The translations under genes and the position numbers were made by a program. Below are positions 48,268 to 58,462 of a stretch of 64,000 nucleotides of DNA, one piece after another. Position 1 is the first letter of the stretch. Each line of letters begins with the position of its first letter. The DNA lies in assembly GCF_015477355.1 (NCBI RefSeq), contig NZ_JADLRJ010000007.1:124001-188000 (forward strand), given 5' to 3'. Origin of the DNA: Nocardia blacklockiae. Its GTDB lineage: Bacteria; Actinomycetota; Actinomycetes; Mycobacteriales; Mycobacteriaceae. The notes beneath the pieces were generated by a model, which saw nothing but the letters and a program-made list of their open reading frames with translations, searched no databases and was not told the origin of the DNA.

Positions 48268-50148
48268 GTGAACGTGTTCGGCCGCGGGGTGCGGTTGCGG
48301 ACACAGATCGTGTTGCTGCAGGTCGTGCTTGTCGCGCTGACGCTGGGTATCGCGTTCGGCGTGTTCGCTCATGTGGGGCAGCAGCGCTTGTCCGGGGAGT
48401 ACGGGCAGCGGGCGCTGGCCATCGCGCGTACGGTCGCGACCGATCCGCAGGTGCGGTCGGAGACTTCTCGCTACACCTCGGCTACCGTTGCCGATCCGGG
48501 GGCGCTGCGGGATGAGTTGGCCGACGGGCAGCTGGAGCGGATTGCCGAGGAGACTCGGCTGCGCACCGGCGCGCTGTACGTCGTGATCACCGACGATGCG
48601 GGGATCCGGCTCGCGCATCCGGACGTGCCGCGGCTGGGGGAGATGGTCAGCACCGATCCGTCGGTGGCGCTGGCGGGGTCCGAGGTGGTGGTGCAGGAGC
48701 GCGGCACCCTCGGGGAATCCGTGCGGGCCAAGGTGCCGGTGCTGCGGCCCGACGGGGAGACCGTGGTCGGCGAGGTCAGCGTGGGTATCTCCACGGCCGC
48801 GGTGCGCGAGCAGCTGTGGGTCGATCTCGGGCGGGCCGGGGTGCTCGCCGCTGCCGCGCTGGTCGCCGGGGTGATCGGCTCTATGCTGCTGGCGCGGCGC
48901 TGGCACGGCCTGACCCTCGGGCTGGAACCGCCCGAACTCGCGGAACTGGTTCGTGAGCAGGCCGCCGTGCTGCATGGCATCGGCGAAGGTGTGGTCGCCG
49001 TCGACACCGGCTGGCGCGTCACCGTCGTGAACGACGAGGCGCGGCGGCTGCTCGGCATCGAGGGGGACAGCGGGCGCCCGGTGAACGAGATCGGCCTGAC
49101 GCCCCGGGTGCTCCAGGTGTTCCGCGCCGCCGACGGCGTGCCGGTGCCGGCCGCGGTGGGTGATCGCCTGGTGGTCGTCACCGCGCGTTCCGTCAGCCGC
49201 GACGGGCGGGCGCTGGGTGCGGTGCTGAGCGTGCGCGATCGCACCGATGTCGAATCGCTGACGCGCCAGCTGGACGCGGTGCGTTCGATGAGCACCGTGC
49301 TGCGCGCCCAGCGCCACGAGTTCGCCAACCGGCTGCACCTGCTCAGCGGCCTGCTGCACGGTGGCCGCCCGGGCGAGGCCGCGCAGTACATCGACGAACT
49401 CCTCGGCTCGGGCCCGCTGGGTGCGGCGCTGCCGGGCATGGACGCGCTGCGCGATCCCTACCTACAGGCGTTCCTCGCGGCCAAGGCAGCCCACGCCCGC
49501 GAGAGCGGCGTCGAACTCCGGCTCGGCCCCAACACCTGGGTCGACGCGAATCTCGCTGTGCCCGTGGACGTTACGACCGTCCTGGGAAATCTCCTCGACA
49601 ATGCGATAGAGGCCGCCCGCACGACCTCGCCCCAGCAGAACGGCAACCCCGAACCTCCGCCTGACCCGCCCGCGTCTTCCGAGTCAACGCGCAGAATCCG
49701 TGGCGCGGGAAGCGAGGAGCGTGCGGAGGGCAGCGAAAGTGGTGTAGGGCGAGGTCTGCGGGCGCTCGGCGGCGGCGGGTTGACGGCTTCGTCCAGGGGC
49801 GGTGATGGGGAGCGGGGGCTGGGGGCGGGCGTGCAGGTGGTGGAGGTGGAGTTGGTGCAGGAGGGGGCGACTTTGCACATCACAGTCATCGACAGTGGCG
49901 GTGGTGTGGCACCGGAGATGGTGGAAGACGTTTTCGCGGAAGGGGTTTCCACGCGGCCGGACAACGGGGTGCCGGGTGGGCGCGGGGTGGGGCTGGCGTT
50001 GTCGCGGCAGGTGGCGCGGGCGCTGGGCGGGGACGTGGTGTTGTCGAGCCCGGGTGGCGGTCCCGCGCCGCTGGGCGGAGCGGAATTCATCGCCCGGCTG
50101 CCCGGGGTCCTGGTGGAGGGAGAAACGGTATGGGCACAACCGATCTGA
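48268..50148 (+). CDS. CitA/DcuS-type sensor histidine kinase
   Basis: The 626-residue protein has a membrane segment (about residues 8-28), an extracytoplasmic PDC/CACHE sensor, a second segment (about 190-210), a PAS domain, and a kinase core. The phosphorylated histidine is in AQRHEFANRLH (H350) and the N-box is GNLLDNAIEAA. Kinases of this type sense citrate, C4-dicarboxylates or tartrate. An unusual low-complexity insert of about 70 residues (roughly 452-523) separates the N-box from the DSGGG G1-box. I chose GTG 48268; GTG 48253 is also possible. It overlaps its response regulator gene by 19 bases. Confidence 0.9.
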   Translation: MNVFGRGVRLRTQIVLLQVVLVALTLGIAFGVFAHVGQQRLSGEYGQRALAIARTVATDPQVRSETSRYTSATVADPGALRDELADGQLERIAEETRLRTGALYVVITDDAGIRLAHPDVPRLGEMVSTDPSVALAGSEVVVQERGTLGESVRAKVPVLRPDGETVVGEVSVGISTAAVREQLWVDLGRAGVLAAAALVAGVIGSMLLARRWHGLTLGLEPPELAELVREQAAVLHGIGEGVVAVDTGWRVTVVNDEARRLLGIEGDSGRPVNEIGLTPRVLQVFRAADGVPVPAAVGDRLVVVTARSVSRDGRALGAVLSVRDRTDVESLTRQLDAVRSMSTVLRAQRHEFANRLHLLSGLLHGGRPGEAAQYIDELLGSGPLGAALPGMDALRDPYLQAFLAAKAAHARESGVELRLGPNTWVDANLAVPVDVTTVLGNLLDNAIEAARTTSPQQNGNPEPPPDPPASSESTRRIRGAGSEERAEGSESGVGRGLRALGGGGLTASSRGGDGERGLGAGVQVVEVELVQEGATLHITVIDSGGGVAPEMVEDVFAEGVSTRPDNGVPGGRGVGLALSRQVARALGGDVVLSSPGGGPAPLGGAEFIARLPGVLVEGETVWAQPI

Positions 50149-50798
50149 GCGTCCTGGTGGTCGACGACGACTTCCGGGTGGCCGACCTGCATGCCGGAAT
50201 CGTCTCGGCCCTACCGGGTTTCACGGTCGGCCGCACGGCCACCACCCTCGCCGCGGCCCGCGCGGCCATCGCCGGGACCGCGTTCGATCTGGCGCTGGTC
50301 GACGTCTATCTGCCCGACGGTTCGGGTCTGGACCTGGTGCGTGAAATCCGTTTCGACGCAATGATGCTCACCGCCGCGACCGAAGCCGAGACGGTGCGCT
50401 CGGCGCTGACGGCTGGTGCGCTGGGCTACCTGGTGAAGCCGTTCGACCACGCCGCACTCGCAACGCGCCTGGCGGGTTACGCCCGCTATCGGCGGCTGCT
50501 GTCCGCGCCGGTGGTCACCGCCCGCGACATCGACGCCGCCGTCGAGGCACTGCGCCCCGCCGGACCGTCCGGCCCGCAGGCGGCCACCGCCTCACCGACC
50601 AAAGAACTTGTCCTGCAAGCGGTTCGAGCAGCCGACACAGCCCTGTCGGCCGCCGAGGTATCAGCGGCGACGGGCGTTTCCCGAGCCACCGCCCAGCGCT
50701 ATCTCGCGAACCTGGTAGCAGCGGGCACCCTCCGCATGCAACTGCGCTACGGCAGCACCGGCCGCCCCGAGCAGGAATATTCCACCCCGCGCACGTAG
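50130..50798 (+). CDS. CitB/DcuR-type response regulator
   Basis: The 222-residue protein has a receiver domain with the acidic pocket D12-D14, the phospho-acceptor D58 (ALVDVYLPDGSG) and the lysine in YLVKPFDH. A C-terminal helix-turn-helix (AAEVSAATGVSRATAQRYL) follows, as in CitB/DcuR. It is translated with the kinase. The targets are unknown; the divergent ABC importer is one possible target, although kinases of this type usually control carboxylate carriers of other families. Confidence 0.9.
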   Translation: MGTTDLSVLVVDDDFRVADLHAGIVSALPGFTVGRTATTLAAARAAIAGTAFDLALVDVYLPDGSGLDLVREIRFDAMMLTAATEAETVRSALTAGALGYLVKPFDHAALATRLAGYARYRRLLSAPVVTARDIDAAVEALRPAGPSGPQAATASPTKELVLQAVRAADTALSAAEVSAATGVSRATAQRYLANLVAAGTLRMQLRYGSTGRPEQEYSTPRT

Positions 50799-50831
50799 TC
50801 GACTCCGCGCGTGTGGGGCCTCCTCGCCCCT

Positions 50832-50924
50832 AGTGGCCCTGCGCATGTGATCGGCCCCGTCTGTGGTCGGGCCTCCGCAGATGAGCGGTTCTGCCCGCGC
50901 GAGTGGCCCTGCGAGCGTGATCGC
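50832..50924. repeat. Degenerate repeat with a 70-base period
   Basis: AGTGGCCCTGCG at 50832-50843 recurs at 50902-50913, each followed by a GTGATCG-type segment. Further GCGTGTGAGC-type copies continue to about 50985. The 233-base gap 50799-51031 holds no gene that I can support. Confidence 0.45.
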
Positions 50925-51031
50925 ACTCGCGCGTGGTCCGTCCTGAACGCGTGGTCGGTCCCGCGTGTGAGCGGCCCGCGCGTGTGAGCCGCACGCCGTC
51001 AGTCCGCTTCGAGAGGGGCCGTAATCGCAGG

Positions 51032-51649
51032 TCAAGGGTTGACGGCTACGCCCAGGTACAGCGAGGCGAGGAATTTCGGGGCGTTCTCCTCGTAGAAGCG
51101 GTCGAGTTCTCGGATGGTGAAGCCGGACTCCTCGATGGTCGACTCGATGTCGCGGTTCAGGTGACAGCCGCCGAACAAGGTTTTCTGCACCGGGTTGAGG
51201 CGGTGCTGCCAGGTCTGCACGCGTGCGTCCGGGGCGAGGCCGTGTTCGACGAAATGCAGGGTGCCGCCGGGAACGAGGACCCGGCGCAGTTCGGTGAGCG
51301 CGGCACCGGCGTCGGGGATGGTGCAGAGCGTCCACGTCGACAGGGCGGTGTCGAAGCTGTTGTCCTCGAACGGAAGTGACTGTCCGTCGAGACCGGACCG
51401 CCGCACCGGCACCGTCGCGTGCGCGAGCCGTTTGCCAGCCAGCCGCCACCCGGCGTCGGCCGGTTCCACCGCCGCCACCGACACCACCGCCGCGGGGTAG
51501 TGCGGAATGTTGTGCCCGGACCCGAAGCCGATCTCCACCACCCGCCCGCTCAGCCCGGCGCACACCCGCCGCCGCATCTCGTCGTTGGCCGGCAGCCCGC
51601 ACGCCACATCGATGATCCGCGGCAGCACCAGATCGCTGTAGATTCCCAC
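51032..51649 (-). CDS. Class I SAM-dependent methyltransferase
   Basis: The 205-residue protein has the SAM-binding motif I in VVEIGFGSGHNIPHYP, a motif II region FEDNSFDTALSTWTL, and the later RRVLVPGGTLHFVEHGL. It resembles small-molecule or lipid methyltransferases of the UbiE/Coq5 or Mmt type. The start is GTG 51649; a longer frame exists but adds an atypical start. The substrate is unknown. Confidence 0.82.
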   Translation of the reverse strand: MGIYSDLVLPRIIDVACGLPANDEMRRRVCAGLSGRVVEIGFGSGHNIPHYPAAVVSVAAVEPADAGWRLAGKRLAHATVPVRRSGLDGQSLPFEDNSFDTALSTWTLCTIPDAGAALTELRRVLVPGGTLHFVEHGLAPDARVQTWQHRLNPVQKTLFGGCHLNRDIESTIEESGFTIRELDRFYEENAPKFLASLYLGVAVNP

Positions 51650-51740
51650 CCCACCACTGTGGCAACCCGCGCGCCGCAGCACCAGTGCGCGGAGCTGTCG
51701 GTGCCTGCGGGAGACGAGTGCAGCGGAGGCCGCGCCGGGT

Positions 51741-52229
51741 TCACCGTGGCGCTCGGCGGGCGCGGCGGCGCCGTTGCAGGCCGGGGTGCACGCCGGGAGG
51801 GAGGCCCGCGTGCGCGGCGATGCGCTGGAGTAGCGGGAGGAGACGAGCTCGCTCGGCCTCGTCGAGCGGAGCGAGAATTTCCGATTCGAGTGCGTCGGCC
51901 TCGGATTGGATCGACTCGAGCACCTCGCGGGCGTGGTCGGTGAGGTGGACCGCGTGCGCGCGCCGGTCGGCGGGGTGCGGCTGCCGGGTCACCAGTGCGT
52001 GCTCCTCCAGCTCGTCGACCAGCCCGACCATCGCGTTGCGGTGCACCCGCAGCAGATCCGCGAGTTCCTGCTGACTGCGGCCGTCCGCGACGGCCAGCTG
52101 GGTGAGGACCGCGAAGTGAGCCGGGTCGAGATCCAATCGCGCCAGCTGGTCGGTGAGCCGGTGCGATACGTGAAAACCGATCTGCGACAACAGGAATGCC
52201 CCGCGAGACTCCAACGGCCGGTTCGTCAT
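51741..52229 (-). CDS. MarR-family transcription regulator
   Basis: The 162-residue protein has the winged helix core AVLTQLAVADGRSQQELAD, then RVHRNAMVGLVDELEEH and a wing around HPADRRAHAVHLT. It is divergent from a small monooxygenase gene, with direct and inverted repeats between them. TAGTGT lies seven bases before its ATG, so the message looks leaderless. Confidence 0.88.
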   Translation of the reverse strand: MTNRPLESRGAFLLSQIGFHVSHRLTDQLARLDLDPAHFAVLTQLAVADGRSQQELADLLRVHRNAMVGLVDELEEHALVTRQPHPADRRAHAVHLTDHAREVLESIQSEADALESEILAPLDEAERARLLPLLQRIAAHAGLPPGVHPGLQRRRRARRAPR

Positions 52230-52252
52230 GACTCCCACACTAGCAACCCAAC

Positions 52253-52308
52253 ATGATTGCCAGTTAACCGTATTGACATGCAATATGATTGTCATTTAAC
52301 GTGACAAT
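52253..52308. promoter_or_regulatory. Direct and inverted repeats between the MarR and monooxygenase genes
   Basis: ATGATTGCCAGTTAAC (52253-52268) recurs with two changes as ATGATTGTCATTTAAC (52285-52300), 32 bases on. ATTGTCA (52288-52294) and TGACAAT (52302-52308) form an inverted repeat with a seven-base centre, ending just before the ATG at 52309. A TTGACA is at 52273-52278. These AT-rich repeats are probable MarR sites. Confidence 0.6.
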
Positions 52309-52671
52309 ATGACGAACCCAAACATCCCGGCCGTCCCGCACACCGACGCCCCGGTCACAGTGATCAACACGATGTCGGTACCCGCGGCGCAGCGAGACGA
52401 GTTCCTTCGGCGCTGGCGTGACAGCGCCGACTACATGGCCGCCGCGCCCGGTTTTCGCCGAACCCGGATGTTCCAGGCGGCCGGTGCGGCGGCGGAGGCG
52501 GTCTTCGTGAACGTCGGGGACTGGGACAGCGGCACCGCCTTGCGCGCCGCGCTCGGTACTGCGGAATGGCGGGCGTTGACGCTGCGGATGCAGAACGATT
52601 TCGACCTCACCGCGCGGCCGATGATCTACCACCTCGCCCTGGAGCTGGGCCCCGAAGGCGTGCCGTCCTAA
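52309..52671 (+). CDS. Antibiotic biosynthesis monooxygenase (ABM)-fold protein
   Basis: The 120-residue protein has the dimeric alpha/beta barrel pattern of the ABM family, with VTVINTMSVPAAQRDEFLRR and FVNVGDWDSGTALRAAL. Members are cofactor-free monooxygenases or heme-degrading enzymes; no heme ligand is evident. It is controlled by the divergent MarR and followed 52 bases on by a small membrane protein gene, probably in one operon. Confidence 0.82.
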   Translation: MTNPNIPAVPHTDAPVTVINTMSVPAAQRDEFLRRWRDSADYMAAAPGFRRTRMFQAAGAAAEAVFVNVGDWDSGTALRAALGTAEWRALTLRMQNDFDLTARPMIYHLALELGPEGVPS

Positions 52672-52723
52672 CCGCCGGCCGGTAACGCAGAGACTCGCCG
52701 CTCAACGCCACAGGAGAACCACC

Positions 52724-53152
52724 ATGTCGCGCAAGACCTTCAACACCATCCTGGCCGCTACCGTCGTCCTGTTCACCTTCTATCTCGCGATCTCGTTCAT
52801 CGCGACCCCTGCGTCCGCCGCCGCGGGCTTCGGGCTGCCGCACCTGCCCGCCGGCGACGGCGGCGGCTTCCTCGTCGTGAAGGGCAGCCGCGAACTCGCG
52901 ATGGGCCTGGGCATGGGCGTTCTGCTGGTGACGGGCCGGCGGCACGCATTGGGCTGGGTCGTGCTGATGACGGCCGTCGCCCCATTCGGCGACATGATCA
53001 TCGTGCTGACCCATCACGGCTCCACCGCCACCGCACTCGGCGTCCACGGCCTGACCTCCGTACTGATCGCGGTCACGGGGCTACTGATCCTCCGTGAAAG
53101 CAAGGCCCCCGAGGCCCAGGCCACCCCCGCACATGCCACGCAGCTCGCCTGA
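52724..53152 (+). CDS. DUF4267-like small membrane protein
   Basis: The 142-residue protein has four predicted membrane segments and the pattern KGSRELAMGLGMGVLLVTGRRHALGW, which fits the DUF4267 family of unknown function. CAGGAGAACCACC precedes the ATG. It follows the ABM gene in what looks like a MarR-controlled two-gene operon. Confidence 0.75.
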   Translation: MSRKTFNTILAATVVLFTFYLAISFIATPASAAAGFGLPHLPAGDGGGFLVVKGSRELAMGLGMGVLLVTGRRHALGWVVLMTAVAPFGDMIIVLTHHGSTATALGVHGLTSVLIAVTGLLILRESKAPEAQATPAHATQLA

Positions 53153-53204
53153 AACCTATATGCCCGCACCAGGCCGGGCGCATCGGCCTTGTCGGGCAGG
53201 GGGT

Positions 53205-55010
53205 TCAGGGTGTGACGATGGGGAAGTTCGGGTCGGGCTGATCCAGTAGGTCGAGAAGGCGGTGGAGGGCGGTGATGTCCCCGGTGTGGTCGATGCCCTC
53301 GACGCCCTGCCCGGCCAGCAGGGCGAGGAGGCGAGGTTTGGTGAGCGTGAGGGTGAGGTCGACGTCGGCTCGGCGGCGGGGGTCGAGGGTGCGAATGAGC
53401 GCCCCGTTGGACAGGGTGAGTCGCATGGTGGTGTCGAGATCGGTGAATTGCCAATCGATGACGAGCGATTCGGCGGCGGCACGGGGTCCGTCGACACGGA
53501 TGGCCACGGTGTCGAACAGCTGCTCGATCGACAGGGCCGAGGCCATGCCGCCGGCGAGGTTCAGCGCGGTGGGGTAGACGCCCTCGCGGAGTTCTTTGGC
53601 GCCCATCAGATAGAAGCCGCGCCATGTGGCGTTCTCGGCACCGTAGCCCAGTCGGGTATAGACCTCGGCGAGCGCGTTCCTGGCGGCGGTGTGGCCGGGA
53701 TCGGCGAAGACCGCGTGCTTGAGAAGTTCGGCGGCGAAGCGCAGGTCCCCGTCGCGGGCGAACTCGGCGGCTTTGTCGACCACGACGTCGATCCCGCCGA
53801 AGGCCCGCACGTAGCGGGTCGCGGCGGCCTCGGGCGGGTGCGGCCACAATGAGCTGGGATGCCCGTCGAACCAGCCGAGATAGCGCTGGTAGATGGCTTT
53901 GACGTTGTGGCTGACCGATCCGTAGTAGCCGCGCGCCGACCAGGCGTCGGCCAGCCCCGGCGACAACTCGATCCGTTCGGCGATCTCGACGCCGGTCAGG
54001 CCCTGATTGAGCAGGCGCAGGGTCTGGTCGTGCAGATAGCAGTACAGATCGCGCTGGACGCGGAGGAATTCGACGAGGTTGTCGGTGCCCCAGGTCGGCC
54101 AGTGGTGGGAGGCGAAGGCGACGTCCGAATCGGCGGCGAACAGGTCGATCGCCTCGTCGATGTAGTGCGACCACACCCGCGCGTCCCGAACCAGAGCACC
54201 GCGCAGGGTCAGCAGGTTGTGCAGATTGTGCGTGGCGTTCTCGGCCAGGCACAGCGCGCGGTGGCGCGGGAAGTGGAAGTTCATCTCCGCGGGTGCCTCG
54301 GTGCCCGGCGTCATCTGGAACACGATGGGCACGCCGTCGACGGTCTCGCGTTGCCCGGTCTCGGTGATGTCGACGGTGGGCGGGTAGAGGCTGAAGGTGC
54401 CGGTGGAGGTCTGGATGCCCAGACCGGTGCTCATCTGCCCGTCGGCGGCCGGTTTCAACCCGATGGCGTACATATAGCTGGCGCGCCGCGTCATCGCGGT
54501 GCCGGCGTAGACGTTCTCCGAGACGGCCTCGGTCATGAATCCTGCCGGGGCCAGGATCGGAACTTCCCCCGGTCCGTCGGGGAGCACGCCACCGACACCG
54601 CCGAAATGGTCGCCGTGGGAGTGGGTGTAGATGACGCCGGTGACCGGGCGGTCGCCGCGGTGCTCGCGATACAGCGCCAGACCCGCCGCGGCGCATTCGG
54701 TCGAGATGAGCGGGTCGATGATGATCACGCCGGTGTCGCCCTCGACGATGGTCATGTTCGAGACGTCGAACCCGCGGATCTGGTAGATCCCCTCGACCAC
54801 CTGATACAGGCCGTTCTTCACGGTGAGCTGCGCTTGGCGGAACAGGCTCGGGTTCACCGTGTCCGGGCACGGCCCGTCGAGGAAGGCGTAACCGGAGGTG
54901 TCGAACACGATCGCCCCGTCGGCGTTGCGGATCGTCATCGGTTTCAGGGTCGCGATGAACCCGCGTTCGGCGTTGTCGAAATCGGTGCGGTCGTCGTAGT
55001 CCAATGCCAT
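53205..55010 (-). CDS. Alkyl sulfatase, SdsA1 family
   Basis: The 601-residue protein has a metallo-beta-lactamase-type zinc site (THSHGDHFGG near residue 128, then MNFHFPRHRALCLAENATHN near 242). It has a central dimerisation domain and a C-terminal SCP-2-like domain that binds the alkyl chain. SdsA1 enzymes cleave alkyl sulfates such as SDS to alcohol and sulfate. A Sec signal is not seen, so it may act in the cytoplasm. No sulfate uptake genes lie next to it. Confidence 0.9.
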   Translation of the reverse strand: MALDYDDRTDFDNAERGFIATLKPMTIRNADGAIVFDTSGYAFLDGPCPDTVNPSLFRQAQLTVKNGLYQVVEGIYQIRGFDVSNMTIVEGDTGVIIIDPLISTECAAAGLALYREHRGDRPVTGVIYTHSHGDHFGGVGGVLPDGPGEVPILAPAGFMTEAVSENVYAGTAMTRRASYMYAIGLKPAADGQMSTGLGIQTSTGTFSLYPPTVDITETGQRETVDGVPIVFQMTPGTEAPAEMNFHFPRHRALCLAENATHNLHNLLTLRGALVRDARVWSHYIDEAIDLFAADSDVAFASHHWPTWGTDNLVEFLRVQRDLYCYLHDQTLRLLNQGLTGVEIAERIELSPGLADAWSARGYYGSVSHNVKAIYQRYLGWFDGHPSSLWPHPPEAAATRYVRAFGGIDVVVDKAAEFARDGDLRFAAELLKHAVFADPGHTAARNALAEVYTRLGYGAENATWRGFYLMGAKELREGVYPTALNLAGGMASALSIEQLFDTVAIRVDGPRAAAESLVIDWQFTDLDTTMRLTLSNGALIRTLDPRRRADVDLTLTLTKPRLLALLAGQGVEGIDHTGDITALHRLLDLLDQPDPNFPIVTP

Positions 55011-55159
55011 TCCGGATCAACTCCTCGATGCGATCGCCGGTGTGGGGCACGCTGATTGTCGACACCTGCGACCCGCGGATCGTCATCCCATACGGATGAA
55101 TCAGGCACTCGGTCCGTGGCGGCGGACCGCGGCCTCGGACTGGGTGCGATGCTGGGGCG

Positions 55160-56887
<1,728 letters not shown>

Positions 56888-56899
56888 GAAGCTACCTCC

Positions 56900-58297
56900 T
56901 CACCGCCCCGGCGGCACCCGCTGTGTCAACCACCCCGTGACGTAGTCCAGCACCTCGGGCGCGATGGTCGTCTCGATGGCCGGATATTCGGCGGGATTGC
57001 CCGTGTCGGCCGGCTGCATCAGATGATTCAGCCCGTCGAAGACGTGGATGTCGGCGTCGGGATCGGCGGCCAGCTGCTGCCGGGCGAGCGGCTCGCTCTG
57101 CGCGGGCGGGACCTGCCAGTCCTTGCCGCCGTAGAACGCCAGCACCGGCATCCGCAGCGCCGACAGCGCGGGCGCGGGGTCGTATGTGATCAGCGAGGCG
57201 AAGTAGAGGCTGCTGAACTCGTCGATCTCGCCCGGCGACAGCCGGCGGTCCGGTGGGCGCTGGGCGTTGCGTTCGGTGAGGTAGCGCCGCACCTGCTCGG
57301 TGTCGCCGCTGCGCACGAGAGTGGTGAGGGTGCTGAGGAATTCGACGCGGTCGCGGGTCTCCTCCACCGAGGCGCCGGTCGCGGCCAGTTCGACGCGGTT
57401 CTGCTCCATCAGCACGTCCGCGCCGGTCGCCGCGGGACCGGCCATCATGATCACGAACGCCACGCCGCTGTCCGGTCGCGCCGCCACCAACGGCGCGAGA
57501 TAGCCGCCCTCGCTGTGGCCGAGCAGGCCGATCCGGTCCTTGTCGATGTCGGGACGGCCACGCAGGAACCGCATTCCGGCCACCACATCGTCGGCCAGAT
57601 CCTGGTAGCTCGCGCGGTCCAGGGCACCGCCGGTGCCGCCGACCCCGCGGTCGTCGGTGCGCAGCACGGCATAGCCCGCGCGGGTGAGCGTGTCGGCCAG
57701 CAGCAGGAACGGCTTGTGGCCCAGCAACTCCTCGTTGCGGTCCTGCGGGCCGCTGCCGGTGATCAGCACCGCCGCCGGATACGGGCCCGGCCCGGTCGGG
57801 AGGGTGAGGGTGCCGGCGACCGTCAGCGCGCCGCTGGGGAACGTGACGTCCTCGGACAGGTACGGAAACGGCGGTTTCGGTTCCTGCGGCCGCGGCACGG
57901 CGGGCACCTCGCCGCGCTCGAAGGTCAGCGGCAACTCCTGGCCGGACTGGGTGAACGTCCCGGTGATCGTGTCGGCGGCCCGGTCGTACCGGCCGCGGAA
58001 GGTCGGGGTGCCCGGCAGCCGCGCGATGGTGAACCCCACCTCGTCGGGACGTAGCGACACCTGGTCGAGCGGGCGGTCGTAGACGCCCTGCAGCGGAATC
58101 GAGACCGTGGCGCCGTCTTCCGAGAAGGTCACGCCCAGCGGCAGCGGATGCTCCGGGACCGGCAATGTTCCATGCCAGTCCCCGGTCAGCGCCCGCTCCG
58201 CCGTGCTCGGTGCGGGGATGGGAGTGCCCGAGGTGGAACACGCGCCCGCGAGCGCGACGACGAACAGCAGCAGCGCCAAGGACCGCAACGATCGCAT
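56900..58297 (-). CDS. Alpha/beta hydrolase lipoprotein
   Basis: The 465-residue product has a lipobox at ALAGACSTSG, then a beta-rich N-terminal domain, and from about residue 160 an alpha/beta hydrolase. The oxyanion segment is ITGSGPQDRNEE, the nucleophile elbow is GLLGHSEGGYLAP, and the acid and histidine are in GGKDWQVPP and GLNHLMQ. This is the layout of S9-like esterases with an N-terminal DUF3887/DUF1749-like part. It acts outside the membrane. Its ATG lies five bases after TATCGT. It ends 12 bases from treZ, convergent. Confidence 0.87.
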   Translation of the reverse strand: MRSLRSLALLLFVVALAGACSTSGTPIPAPSTAERALTGDWHGTLPVPEHPLPLGVTFSEDGATVSIPLQGVYDRPLDQVSLRPDEVGFTIARLPGTPTFRGRYDRAADTITGTFTQSGQELPLTFERGEVPAVPRPQEPKPPFPYLSEDVTFPSGALTVAGTLTLPTGPGPYPAAVLITGSGPQDRNEELLGHKPFLLLADTLTRAGYAVLRTDDRGVGGTGGALDRASYQDLADDVVAGMRFLRGRPDIDKDRIGLLGHSEGGYLAPLVAARPDSGVAFVIMMAGPAATGADVLMEQNRVELAATGASVEETRDRVEFLSTLTTLVRSGDTEQVRRYLTERNAQRPPDRRLSPGEIDEFSSLYFASLITYDPAPALSALRMPVLAFYGGKDWQVPPAQSEPLARQQLAADPDADIHVFDGLNHLMQPADTGNPAEYPAIETTIAPEVLDYVTGWLTQRVPPGR

Positions 58298-58462
58298 AAC
58301 CCACGATAGCCACCCGATGACCGGTCGCCGGTGCGTGTCGCGGAAAACCGCAGTATGCCGGGATGCCGGCCGCACCCCCCCGAGATATCGGCGCGATGAC
58401 GGGAAATCACCACTCGGACAACGGCATTGCCGAGTATGCGGTACGAGCCGTACCGTGAACAT

